Source: Magnetospirillum sp902729445 (lineage in GTDB: Bacteria > Pseudomonadota > Alphaproteobacteria > Rhodospirillales > Magnetospirillaceae). From it: DNA of 64,000 nucleotides. The position numbers and the translations under genes are program-made. The notes under the pieces were generated by a model, which had not been told where the DNA came from, searched no databases, and saw nothing but the letters and a program-made list of their open reading frames with translations. This document shows positions 39,830-47,013 of the stretch, in pieces (within the stretch, counting starts at the first letter, position 1; each line of letters begins with the position of its first letter). The DNA lies in assembly GCF_902729445.1 (NCBI RefSeq), contig NZ_CACVCE010000001.1, positions 248,001 to 312,000 on the forward strand, given 5' to 3'.

Positions 39830-41607
39830 GCCGGCACCTGCGCGGGCAGGGGGGCGGCCGGCTGGGGCGGCGCCACCGGCACCGCGGCCTCGACCAGTCG
39901 GCCCTGGTCGATGCGGTACATGCGGTCGGCCAGGCGCTGCAGCGACGGGCGCAGCGTGATCATGATCAGGCTCGTGTCGCGGCTCATGGATTCGAAATAT
40001 TGGCGCAGGCGTTCGTCGCCGGGGCCGTCCATGGCGGCGTTGGCCTCGTCGAACAGCAAGATGCGGGGGCGGCTGACCAGCGAGCGCACCACCGCCACCC
40101 GCTGGATCACGCCGCGCGGCAGAATGTCGGACGATCCGTCGCCGACGCGGGTGTGGTAGCCGTTGGCCAGGCGGTAGATGACGTCGTCCAGCCCCAGCAC
40201 CGAGGCCAGCCGCAAGGCGTCCTTGCGCCGGTCGGCACGGAACATGGTCAGGTTTTCCAGGATGGTCCCGCGCAGCAATTCGCCGCGCTGCGGGATGAAG
40301 GCGACGCCGTCCTGGCGCAGCAAATGGTCGCGGTCGAAATCGCCGACGGCGATGCCGTCCAGCAGGACCTGGCCCTGGTGCGGCGCGATGCTGCCGTGGA
40401 TCAGGCGCAGCAAGGTCGATTTGCCGCCGCCATTCTCGCCGCCGATGGCGATGCGTTCGCCCGGCTCGACCGACAGGTTCAGGCCGGTGAACAGCGGTTC
40501 GGCCTCGGGGCCGGCATTGAAGTGGACATCCTTCAGCTCGATCTTGCCCTTGAGCGGCTGGATCACCGGGGCGGCGGGGCGCGGCTCGCCCGGCAGGGTG
40601 AAGATGGTCTCGAAGCGGTCGCGCATCATCAGCGCCTGGCGCCAGCGGGTGTAAAGCCCCACCGCCTTCTGGATCGGCTGCAGGGCGCGGCCGGCCAGCA
40701 GGGTGCAGGCCGACAGGCCGCCGACGGTCAGGGCGTTGTCGACCACCATCAGGCCGCCGAACACCACCACCGACAGCGTCAGCAATTGCGAGAACACCCC
40801 GGCCATGCCGAGCGCGTTGGCGTTGATGTGGACCACCTGATGGGAATGCTGCGCCACCGCCGCCTGCAGGCGGGCGTAGCGCTGGATCATCTGCGCCTCC
40901 ATCGCCAGGGCCTTGACGGAATGGACGCCGTGGATGACCTCGATCGAGAAGTTCTGGCGGCGGTCACGCACCTGATTGAAGTCGGCCAGCGCCTTCTCGG
41001 ACCTGGCCTTGCCGGCCATGGTGACGATGACGAAGGCCACCAGCACGGCCGACGGCGCCACCACCAGCCAGCCGGCCAGATAGGCGATGCCGCCCAGGAA
41101 CAGCAGCACGAAGGGAAGGTCGCAGACCACCAGGGTCCAGTTCTCGGCGAAGATCTCGCGCACGGTGGGCAGGCCGCCCAGCCGCTCGATCAATTCGCCG
41201 GGGCCGATCTTTTCCAGCTCGTCGGCCGGCGCGTTCATGATGCGCGAGAACGCGTTGCAGGCGGATTTGTGTTCGTACTGGACGCCGATCCAGCTGATGA
41301 TTTCCGCCCGCGCCACCCGCAGGGTCGATTCCAGGAACACCGCCCCGGCGACGCCGGCCAGCAGCAGCAGCAAGGTCCCCATCGAGGAATTGGGAATGAT
41401 GCGGTCGTAGACCTGCAACAGGGCCAGCGGCAACGCCAAGGCCAGAACGTTCAAGACGATCGACGCGGTGGCGACGTAGCCGCCCCCCTTGCGGAGATCG
41501 GAAATCGAGACGATTCCCTCGTCGTGGTTACCATGCTTGTGTGTCAACGTGGTGCCCGAAACCAAAATATTTGAAACATTTAGCTTCAGATATTTTGGCA
41601 AAGTCAC
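39826..41607 (-). CDS. T1SS ABC exporter subunit A, divergent nucleotide-binding motifs
   Basis: A 593-residue half-transporter with the membrane domain at about 45-330 (VLNVLALALPLALLQVYDRIIP) and a nucleotide-binding domain. Walker A (GENGGGKST) and Q-loop (FIPQR) are intact. The signature reads LPRGV rather than LSGGQ, Walker B ends FDEANAAMD, and the switch His is absent: ITLRPS where its partner has VTHRPS. This asymmetry suggests a heterodimer with the 37649-39829 product in which one ATP site is impaired. It is the first gene of the exporter-adhesin operon. The start is uncertain: the GTG at 41607 has no visible ribosome site, and the first about 40 residues are atypical. Confidence 0.88.
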   Translation of the reverse strand: MTLPKYLKLNVSNILVSGTTLTHKHGNHDEGIVSISDLRKGGGYVATASIVLNVLALALPLALLQVYDRIIPNSSMGTLLLLLAGVAGAVFLESTLRVARAEIISWIGVQYEHKSACNAFSRIMNAPADELEKIGPGELIERLGGLPTVREIFAENWTLVVCDLPFVLLFLGGIAYLAGWLVVAPSAVLVAFVIVTMAGKARSEKALADFNQVRDRRQNFSIEVIHGVHSVKALAMEAQMIQRYARLQAAVAQHSHQVVHINANALGMAGVFSQLLTLSVVVFGGLMVVDNALTVGGLSACTLLAGRALQPIQKAVGLYTRWRQALMMRDRFETIFTLPGEPRPAAPVIQPLKGKIELKDVHFNAGPEAEPLFTGLNLSVEPGERIAIGGENGGGKSTLLRLIHGSIAPHQGQVLLDGIAVGDFDRDHLLRQDGVAFIPQRGELLRGTILENLTMFRADRRKDALRLASVLGLDDVIYRLANGYHTRVGDGSSDILPRGVIQRVAVVRSLVSRPRILLFDEANAAMDGPGDERLRQYFESMSRDTSLIMITLRPSLQRLADRMYRIDQGRLVEAAVPVAPPQPAAPLPAQVPA

Positions 41608-41811
41608 GCACAGCTGAAAACGGGCGAATTGGTGAAAGTTGTGACAGTTAAGAACAGATTGTTAACGGCGGGGCGACTTTGGTGTCATCCCTCCGCCATT
41701 CGTTGGTTGGAAGTAAGAATTGTTCTCGCCACACGTACTTTCGGCCTAGTCGTTGGGCGTGGCCATAGGTGCTCTTTGCCCAATCGAACAGCCTAATTCC
41801 TTGGGCATGTA
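41608..41811. promoter_or_regulatory. Intergenic region upstream of the exporter-adhesin operon
   Basis: 204 bases between the soluble chemoreceptor's stop and the first exporter gene, both on the minus strand. It is AT-richer than its surroundings, around GTTAAGAACAGATTGTTAAC (41646-41665), so the adhesin operon promoter probably lies here. I cannot assign a convincing -35/-10 pair. No ORF or RNA gene is seen. Confidence 0.3.
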
Positions 41812-42696
41812 TCAGCTTTGCTTGTTGGCGAACTCGACGGCCGACGTTGCCTGATCGACCAGATGGTGAATACGCTCGCGCGCCTCGCCCAAGGTCTCGC
41901 CGGTGGTGGACAGGCTGATCATGAAAGTATCGATGTAATCGATCACGTCCTCGCACTGGACCTTGCCTTCGGCGGCGGCTTCGCTGATTTCCTCGACGCG
42001 GCCGTGGATTTTCTCCAGGGAGTCGCCGAAGCCGTTGATGGTCTCGGAGATAATGCCGACGCCGTTGCTGACCTGGCCGGCGCTGGTCACCGTCTGGCCG
42101 GTGGCGACGATCAGGTCGGCGATCGAGGCGGTCAGCGATTCCACCGACCCTTCGATGGTGCGGGTGACCTCGCCGGCCTTGCGGGCCAGGCCCTTGACCT
42201 CGCCGGCCACCACCGCGAAGCCCTTGCCGGCCTCGCCGGCCCGTTCGGATTCGATGGTGGCGTTCAAGGCCAAAAGGTTGGTCTGGCGCGCGATGTCCTG
42301 GATGTCCTTGGTCGAGGCGCCGACGCTGGCCAGGTGGGTGTCCAATTCGCCAAGGCTGGCCTGAATGGCGCGAACCGATTCGGCCAGGCCGCGAATGCTG
42401 GAAACGGCGGTCTCGACGGTGGTCAGCGAGTGGGTGGACCGGTCGGCGGCTTCGCGCGAGACGTGGTCGGTGGTCTTGCTGGCCGAATCGATGGCATCGA
42501 TGGCCTCGGCCATTTGCTGGGCGATGGCGCTCAGCGCCTGGAACTTGCCCATCTGGTCTTCCAGGAAGACCGCCACTTCATCGACGCTGCCGGCGATTTC
42601 GGTGACTTCGGTTTGAATGGTGGTCAGACGCTGGACCACGGCCTGCGCGAACTGGGCGCGGTCGCTGGTCTGCGAGGCGTTGGAGCCATCGGGCAT
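41812..42696 (-). CDS. Soluble methyl-accepting chemotaxis protein
   Basis: A 294-residue chemoreceptor-like protein with no transmembrane helix or recognisable sensor domain. The first 100 residues are coiled-coil. The signalling hairpin includes IARQTNLLALNATIESERAG and GKGFAVVAGEVKGLARKA, the conserved CheA/CheW-contacting tip. It ends in a helical tail without a CheR-binding pentapeptide. The start at 42696 has a GGGAGG ribosome site; an upstream frame to 42789 is rejected because it lacks one. It is divergent from copA. It might join a cytosolic array, possibly with the che cluster at 967-8399, but its signal is unknown. Confidence 0.88.
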   Translation of the reverse strand: MPDGSNASQTSDRAQFAQAVVQRLTTIQTEVTEIAGSVDEVAVFLEDQMGKFQALSAIAQQMAEAIDAIDSASKTTDHVSREAADRSTHSLTTVETAVSSIRGLAESVRAIQASLGELDTHLASVGASTKDIQDIARQTNLLALNATIESERAGEAGKGFAVVAGEVKGLARKAGEVTRTIEGSVESLTASIADLIVATGQTVTSAGQVSNGVGIISETINGFGDSLEKIHGRVEEISEAAAEGKVQCEDVIDYIDTFMISLSTTGETLGEARERIHHLVDQATSAVEFANKQS

Positions 42697-42840
42697 GAAG
42701 AAAACCTCCCTTGGGTGATGCCCATGCCCGGTTGCCCCAACCATCCGGGTCTCGTCATTTCCATCAATTATGCCGTGTGCCATCGGCAAAGGAAGCGGAA
42801 ATATGGTCTATATCCAGGAAATGTGCATATAACAAAGCCC

Positions 42841-42871
42841 TTGACCTTCCAGTGACTGGAAGGGCGATCCT
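42841..42871 (+). promoter_or_regulatory. CueR-type copper-responsive promoter of copA
   Basis: The -35 TTGACC (42841-42846) overlaps the 19-base dyad CCTTCCAGTGACTGGAAGG (42845-42863), the classic MerR/CueR operator. A 19-base spacer leads to a poor -10 at 42866-42871 (GATCCT). The overlong spacer is the hallmark of MerR-family DNA-distortion activation. The predicted start of transcription is near 42878, so translation most likely begins at ATG 42905. Confidence 0.85.
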
Positions 42872-42904
42872 TGTTTCCATGGATCGCTTCTCAGGAAACA
42901 CGCT

Positions 42905-45077
42905 CATGGTTGCCGACCCCCTTACCGCCTCCTTGTCGCCGTCGCTGGAATTCAGGATCGGCGGCATGACCTGCGCCGCCTGCTCGACCCGGCTCGAAAA
43001 GGTGTTGGGCCGCGTGCCCGGCGTCGAGGCGGCCAGTGTCAACCTTGCCGCCGAACGCGCCACCATCATCGGCCGGGCCGGCGCCGCCGAGCTGGTGGTG
43101 GCGGTCGAGAAGGCCGGTTTCACCGCCCATCTGATCGCCGACGGCGAGGATTCCACCAGCGCCGAGGAGGCCCAGCAGGCCCGCGATCTGGCCCACCAGT
43201 GGCGCTGGTTCTGGGTGTCGGCGGTTTTGACCCTGCCGTTGGTGGCGCCGATGATCCTGGCCCCGTTCGGGAGCGATTGGATGCTTTCGGGCGGCTGGCA
43301 ATGGCTGCTGGCGACGCCGGTGCAGTTCGGCGCCGGCTGGCGCTTCTATCGCGGCGCCTGGGCCTCGCTGAGGGGGGGCGCCGGCAACATGGATGTGCTG
43401 GTGGCCTTGGGCAGCTCGGCCGCCTATGGCATGTCGGCCTGGGTGGTCGCCCAGGGCCATGGCGGTCTTTACTTCGAAGGCGCGGCGGCGGTGGTCACCC
43501 TGGTCCTGTTGGGCAAGATCCTCGAGACCCGGGCCAAGCGCTCGGCGGCCGGGGCCATTCGCGCCCTGATGAAGCTGCGCCCCGACACTGCCCGCGTCGA
43601 GCGAGACGGCCATGTGGTGGAAATCCCCGCCTCGGCCGTGGTGGCCGGCGATCTGGTGGTGGTCCGCCCGGGCGAGGCCTTTCCCGTCGATGGCATCGTG
43701 CAGGATGGCGAAAGCCAGGCCGACGAATCCCTGATCACCGGCGAAAGCCTGCCGGTGGCCAAGCAGACCGGCGACGCGGTGGTGGCCGGCGCCATCAACG
43801 GCGACGGTTTGCTGCGGGTCACCGCCACCCGGGTCGGCGCCGACAGCACCATCTCGCGCATCATCCGCATGGTCCAGGGTGCCCAGGCCTCGAAGGCGCC
43901 GGTACAGAAGCTGGTGGACCAGGTGTCGGCCATCTTCGTGCCGGTGGTGGTGGCCATCGCGGCTTTGTCGTTCCTGGGCTGGGCGCTGATCGGCGGCGAT
44001 GCGGGCCAAGGCTTCGCGGCGGCCGTCGCCGTTCTGGTGGTGGCCTGCCCCTGCGCGCTGGGGCTGGCGACGCCGACCGGCATCATGGTCGGGACCGGGG
44101 TGGCGGCCCGCCACGGCATCCTGATCAAGGACGCCGTCGCCCTGGAACGGGCCCATCACACCAATCTGGTGGTGTTCGACAAGACCGGCACCCTGACCGA
44201 GGGTCACCCGGCCCTGGTGGCCAGCGAGGGCGGGACGGAAGTGCTGCGCCTGGCCGCCTCGGCCCAGGCCGGCAGCGAGCATCCGCTGGCCCGCGCCGTG
44301 CGGGCGGCGGCGACGGGTCTGGACCTGGCCCCGGTGACCGCCTTCAAGGCCTTGCCGGGGCGCGGCATCGAGGCCATGGTCGAGGGCCGGGCCATGCTGG
44401 TCGGATCGGCCCGGCTGATGGACGAACGGGCGGTGGATTGGCAATCGGCCACTGAAGCCATGAAAGCCCACGAAGAGCTGGGGCGGACCGTCATGCTGGT
44501 GGCGGTCGATGGAAGGCTGGCCGGCTGGCTGGCGGTGGCCGATCCGGTCAAGCCCAGCGCCCGGGCGGCGGTGGCCGGGCTCGAGGCCCTGGGGGTCAAG
44601 GCGGTATTGCTGACCGGCGACAATGCCCGGGCGGCCGCCGCGGTGGCCGGGCAGGTCGGCATTTCCATGGTTCTGGCCGAGGTGCTGCCCGAGGGCAAGG
44701 AGGCGGAAATCCGCCGCCTGCAGGCCGATGGCCATGTGGTGGCCATGGTCGGCGACGGCGTCAACGACGCCCCGGCCCTGGCGGCGGCCGATATCGGCAT
44801 CGCCATGGGCACCGGCACCGACGTCGCCATGCAGGCCGCCGGCATCACCCTGGTCAAGGGCGATCCCGCCTTGCTGCCCGCCGCCTTTTCGCTGTCGCGG
44901 GCGACCTATGCCAAGATCCGCCAGAACCTGTTCTGGGCCTTCTTCTACAATCTGCTGGCCCTGCCGCTGGCCGCCGCCGGGCTGTTGTCGCCGACCATCG
45001 CCGGTGCCGCCATGGCCTTTTCCAGCGTGTCGGTGGTGACCAATTCCCTGCTGCTGCGCCGCTGGAGGATGCCATGA
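42905..45077 (+). CDS. copA: Copper-exporting P1B-type ATPase
   Basis: A 723-residue Cu(I) pump of the inner membrane. One N-terminal heavy-metal domain (GGMTCAACSTRLEKVLG) is followed by membrane helices, the actuator loop (DESLITGESLPV), the CPC metal site (VVACPCALGLATP), the phosphorylation motif DKTGTLTEG (Asp), the HP motif SEHPLARAV and the hinge GDGVNDAPALAAADIGIAMG. ATG 42905 is preferred, with AGGA 9 bases upstream. ATG 42879 lies at the predicted transcription start, and the longer open frame begins before the promoter. It overlaps cueR by ATGA, so pump and regulator share one copper-induced message. Confidence 0.95.
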
Positions 45078-45472
45078 ATATCGGTCAGGTCGCCAAACGG
45101 TCGGGCGTGCCGGCCAAGACCATTCGTTATTACGAGGAAATCGGCCTGATCCCGCCGGCCGGGCGCACGGCGGCCGGTTATCGCGATTACGGCTCGACCG
45201 ATGTCGAGACCCTGCGATTCATCCAGCGCGCCCGCTCGCTGGGCTTCTCGGTCAAGGATGTCGGCGACCTGCTGGCGCTGTGGTGCGACCGCGAGCGGGC
45301 CAGCGCCGACGTGCGGGCCATCGCGCAGGGCCATGTCCGCGCCGTCGAGGCCAAGATCGCCGAACTGGAAGAGATGCGCCGCACCCTGACCGCCCTGGTC
45401 GAGCGCTGTTCGGGCGACGACCGCCCCGATTGCCCGATCCTGGAAGGCCTGTCCGACACCTGCTGCCACTGA
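45074..45472 (+). CDS. cueR: CueR, MerR-family Cu(I)-responsive activator
   Basis: A 132-residue MerR-family regulator. The N-terminal winged helix (MNIGQVAKRSGVPAKTIRYYEEIGLI) is read here as MNIGQVAKRSGVPAKTIRYY plus EEIGLI. A dimerisation helix follows, then the metal loop with Cys112 and Cys120 (C-SGDDRPD-C), the spacing and numbering of Cu(I)-binding CueR. A CCH tail follows. It is translated from an ATG overlapping the copA stop. It should act on the two dyads at 42845-42863 (copA-cueR) and 46740-46758 (copZ), giving positive autoregulation. Confidence 0.95.
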   Translation: MNIGQVAKRSGVPAKTIRYYEEIGLIPPAGRTAAGYRDYGSTDVETLRFIQRARSLGFSVKDVGDLLALWCDRERASADVRAIAQGHVRAVEAKIAELEEMRRTLTALVERCSGDDRPDCPILEGLSDTCCH

Positions 45473-45605
45473 AGGCTTTGCCGGGGCCGGGCGGCAGGGC
45501 TATAACCGGCGTCGATCAAGTGCCCTGCCCCAGAAATTCGCAGGTGAATTTCTAAGATGAGCAGGCCACTAATCTGTTGAATTGTGCGGTGAAAGGCGAA
45601 ATTTC
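45473..45605. repeat. Two perfect inverted repeats between cueR and the YibQ-like gene
   Basis: GGCAGGGC (45493-45500) pairs with GCCCTGCC (45522-45529). AGAAATTC (45532-45539) pairs with GAATTTCT (45546-45553) around a 6-base loop. The first could help end the copA-cueR message, and the second could be an operator for the following gene. Neither is followed by a T-run. Confidence 0.5.
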
Positions 45606-46739
45606 GTGTCGCGGCGTGAAATCCGGCGGCTGCTGATGGAACCGAAGCGACGGTCGAGTTCGTCGCGTTCCTGGGCAGTGCTGGCCCTGATGGCGGCGGT
45701 TCTGCTGGGTGGCATCGCCATCGGCGTGGGCGTCGGGCTGGGCATCATGGCCAGCCGCCCGGATCAGGAAGCGCGCGACTGGGAACGGGCCGAGATGGCG
45801 GTCGATCGTCCGCCCCGGCGCGAGGCGTTGCTGGAACCGGCCGCTGCCGCCGAGCCGCCGGTGATCCCGCTGGTGCCGCTGCCGCCGGCCCGTCCCGGCG
45901 GCCCGGCCGATGACGGTTTCGATGCCGACCAAGCCGAGGGCCAGGTGGCCGACCAACAGGTCGCCTCGGTGCCGCTGATCCTGCCGCAGCCCTCGGTCAA
46001 GCCGGTCGAGCAGGGCGCACCCGCCTGGGTCCGCTATGCCGTGCCGGCGCCCAAGGCCGGCAGCCAGCCGATGATCGCCGTGGTGATCGACGATCTGGGG
46101 GTCGATCGAAAGCGCAGCGAGAAGGTGGTCGAATTGCGCGCCCCCTTGACGCTGGCCTGGATGACCTATGCCGAGAACCTGCCGCAGATCACCCAGCTCG
46201 CCCGCAAGCGCGGCCACGAACTGATGGTCCATGTGCCGATGCAGCCCCAGGGCGAATCCTACGATCCCGGCCCCGACGTGCTGGAAGTCGCCGTCCACCC
46301 CGAGGAGAATCGCCGTCGCCTGTCCTGGGGGCTCAATCGTTTCGAGGGCTTCGTCGGCATCAACAACCATATGGGCTCGCGTTTCACCGCCGACCGCACC
46401 GGCATGAAGGTGGTGATGGAAGAGGTCAAAAGGCGCGGCCTGTTGTTCCTGGATTCGGTCACCACCGACAAAAGCGTGGCCCCCGAACTGGCCAAACGCC
46501 ACGGTGTGCCGTTCGCGGCGCGCAGCGTCTTTCTCGACAACGAGCAATCGGTGGCGTCGGTCAAGGCGCAGCTGGCCAAGACCGAGGCCCATGCCCGCAA
46601 GTTCGGCGCCGCCATCGCCATCGGCCATCCCCACGATTCCACCATCGAGGCCCTGGCCGCCTGGCTGCCGGGGCTGGAAGCCCGGGGCTTCCTGCTGGTG
46701 CCGGTCACCACCATCGTCAAGGCGCAAACACCCCCTTGA
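45606..46739 (+). CDS. Divergent polysaccharide deacetylase family protein (YibQ/DUF610)
   Basis: A 377-residue protein with one N-terminal membrane anchor (VLALMAAVLLGGIAIGVGVG), a Pro-rich periplasmic linker (about 60-135) and a C-terminal NodB-like barrel: MIAVVIDDLGVDRKRSEKV, HVPMQPQG, GINNHMGSRFT, LFLDSVTTDKS and GHPHDSTIEAL. The Asp-Asp and Asn-Asn-His positions of the divergent deacetylase family are present. The substrate is unknown; an envelope-glycan role is inferred from the family. The GTG start at 45606 has GAAAGG upstream; TTG 45582 and ATG 45636 are alternatives. It sits between the two copper transcription units without an obvious copper connection. Confidence 0.88.
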   Translation: MSRREIRRLLMEPKRRSSSSRSWAVLALMAAVLLGGIAIGVGVGLGIMASRPDQEARDWERAEMAVDRPPRREALLEPAAAAEPPVIPLVPLPPARPGGPADDGFDADQAEGQVADQQVASVPLILPQPSVKPVEQGAPAWVRYAVPAPKAGSQPMIAVVIDDLGVDRKRSEKVVELRAPLTLAWMTYAENLPQITQLARKRGHELMVHVPMQPQGESYDPGPDVLEVAVHPEENRRRLSWGLNRFEGFVGINNHMGSRFTADRTGMKVVMEEVKRRGLLFLDSVTTDKSVAPELAKRHGVPFAARSVFLDNEQSVASVKAQLAKTEAHARKFGAAIAIGHPHDSTIEALAAWLPGLEARGFLLVPVTTIVKAQTPP

Positions 46740-46766
46740 CCTTCCCGTCGCTGGAAGGTCCAAACT
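46736..46766 (+). promoter_or_regulatory. CueR-type promoter of copZ
   Basis: -35 TTGACC (46736-46741), dyad CCTTCCCGTCGCTGGAAGG (46740-46758), 19-base spacer and -10 CAAACT (46761-46766). It starts inside the stop codon region of the YibQ-like gene and lies 36 bases upstream of the copZ ATG. It is a close match to the copA promoter at 42841. Confidence 0.88.
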
Positions 46767-46802
46767 TCCATCATCGAACCCTATGGCACAGGAGCTGATC
46801 TT

Positions 46803-47003
46803 ATGAGCGCGACCTACAAAGTGACCGGCATGACTTGCGGCGGCTGCGCCCGTTCGGTGGAATCGGCCATCAAGAGCGTGGCCCCCGACGCCAAGGTCAC
46901 CGTCGATCTGGGCTCGGCCGCCGTCACCGTCGAGAATGCCAGCGAAGATCAGGTCAAGAAGGCGGTCGACGAGGCCGGCTTCACCTTCCTGGGCGCGGCC
47001 TGA
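46803..47003 (+). CDS. copZ: Copper chaperone CopZ
   Basis: A 66-residue single heavy-metal-associated domain (beta-alpha-beta-beta-alpha-beta) with the Cu(I) site GMTCGGC (Cys12 and Cys15). It would bind cytosolic Cu(I) and hand it to CopA and CueR. An AGGAG site precedes the ATG (CAGGAGCTGATCTT). It has its own CueR-type promoter, so it is induced together with copA although separated from it by the YibQ-like gene. Confidence 0.95.
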   Translation: MSATYKVTGMTCGGCARSVESAIKSVAPDAKVTVDLGSAAVTVENASEDQVKKAVDEAGFTFLGAA

Positions 47004-47013
47004 TCCGCCGCCG

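Noticed and set aside
42711..42904. Longer CopA with extra N-terminal residues starting before 42841
   Set aside because: It would begin upstream of the CueR promoter and includes residues unlike the family. ATG 42905 has a ribosome site and directly precedes the metal-binding domain.
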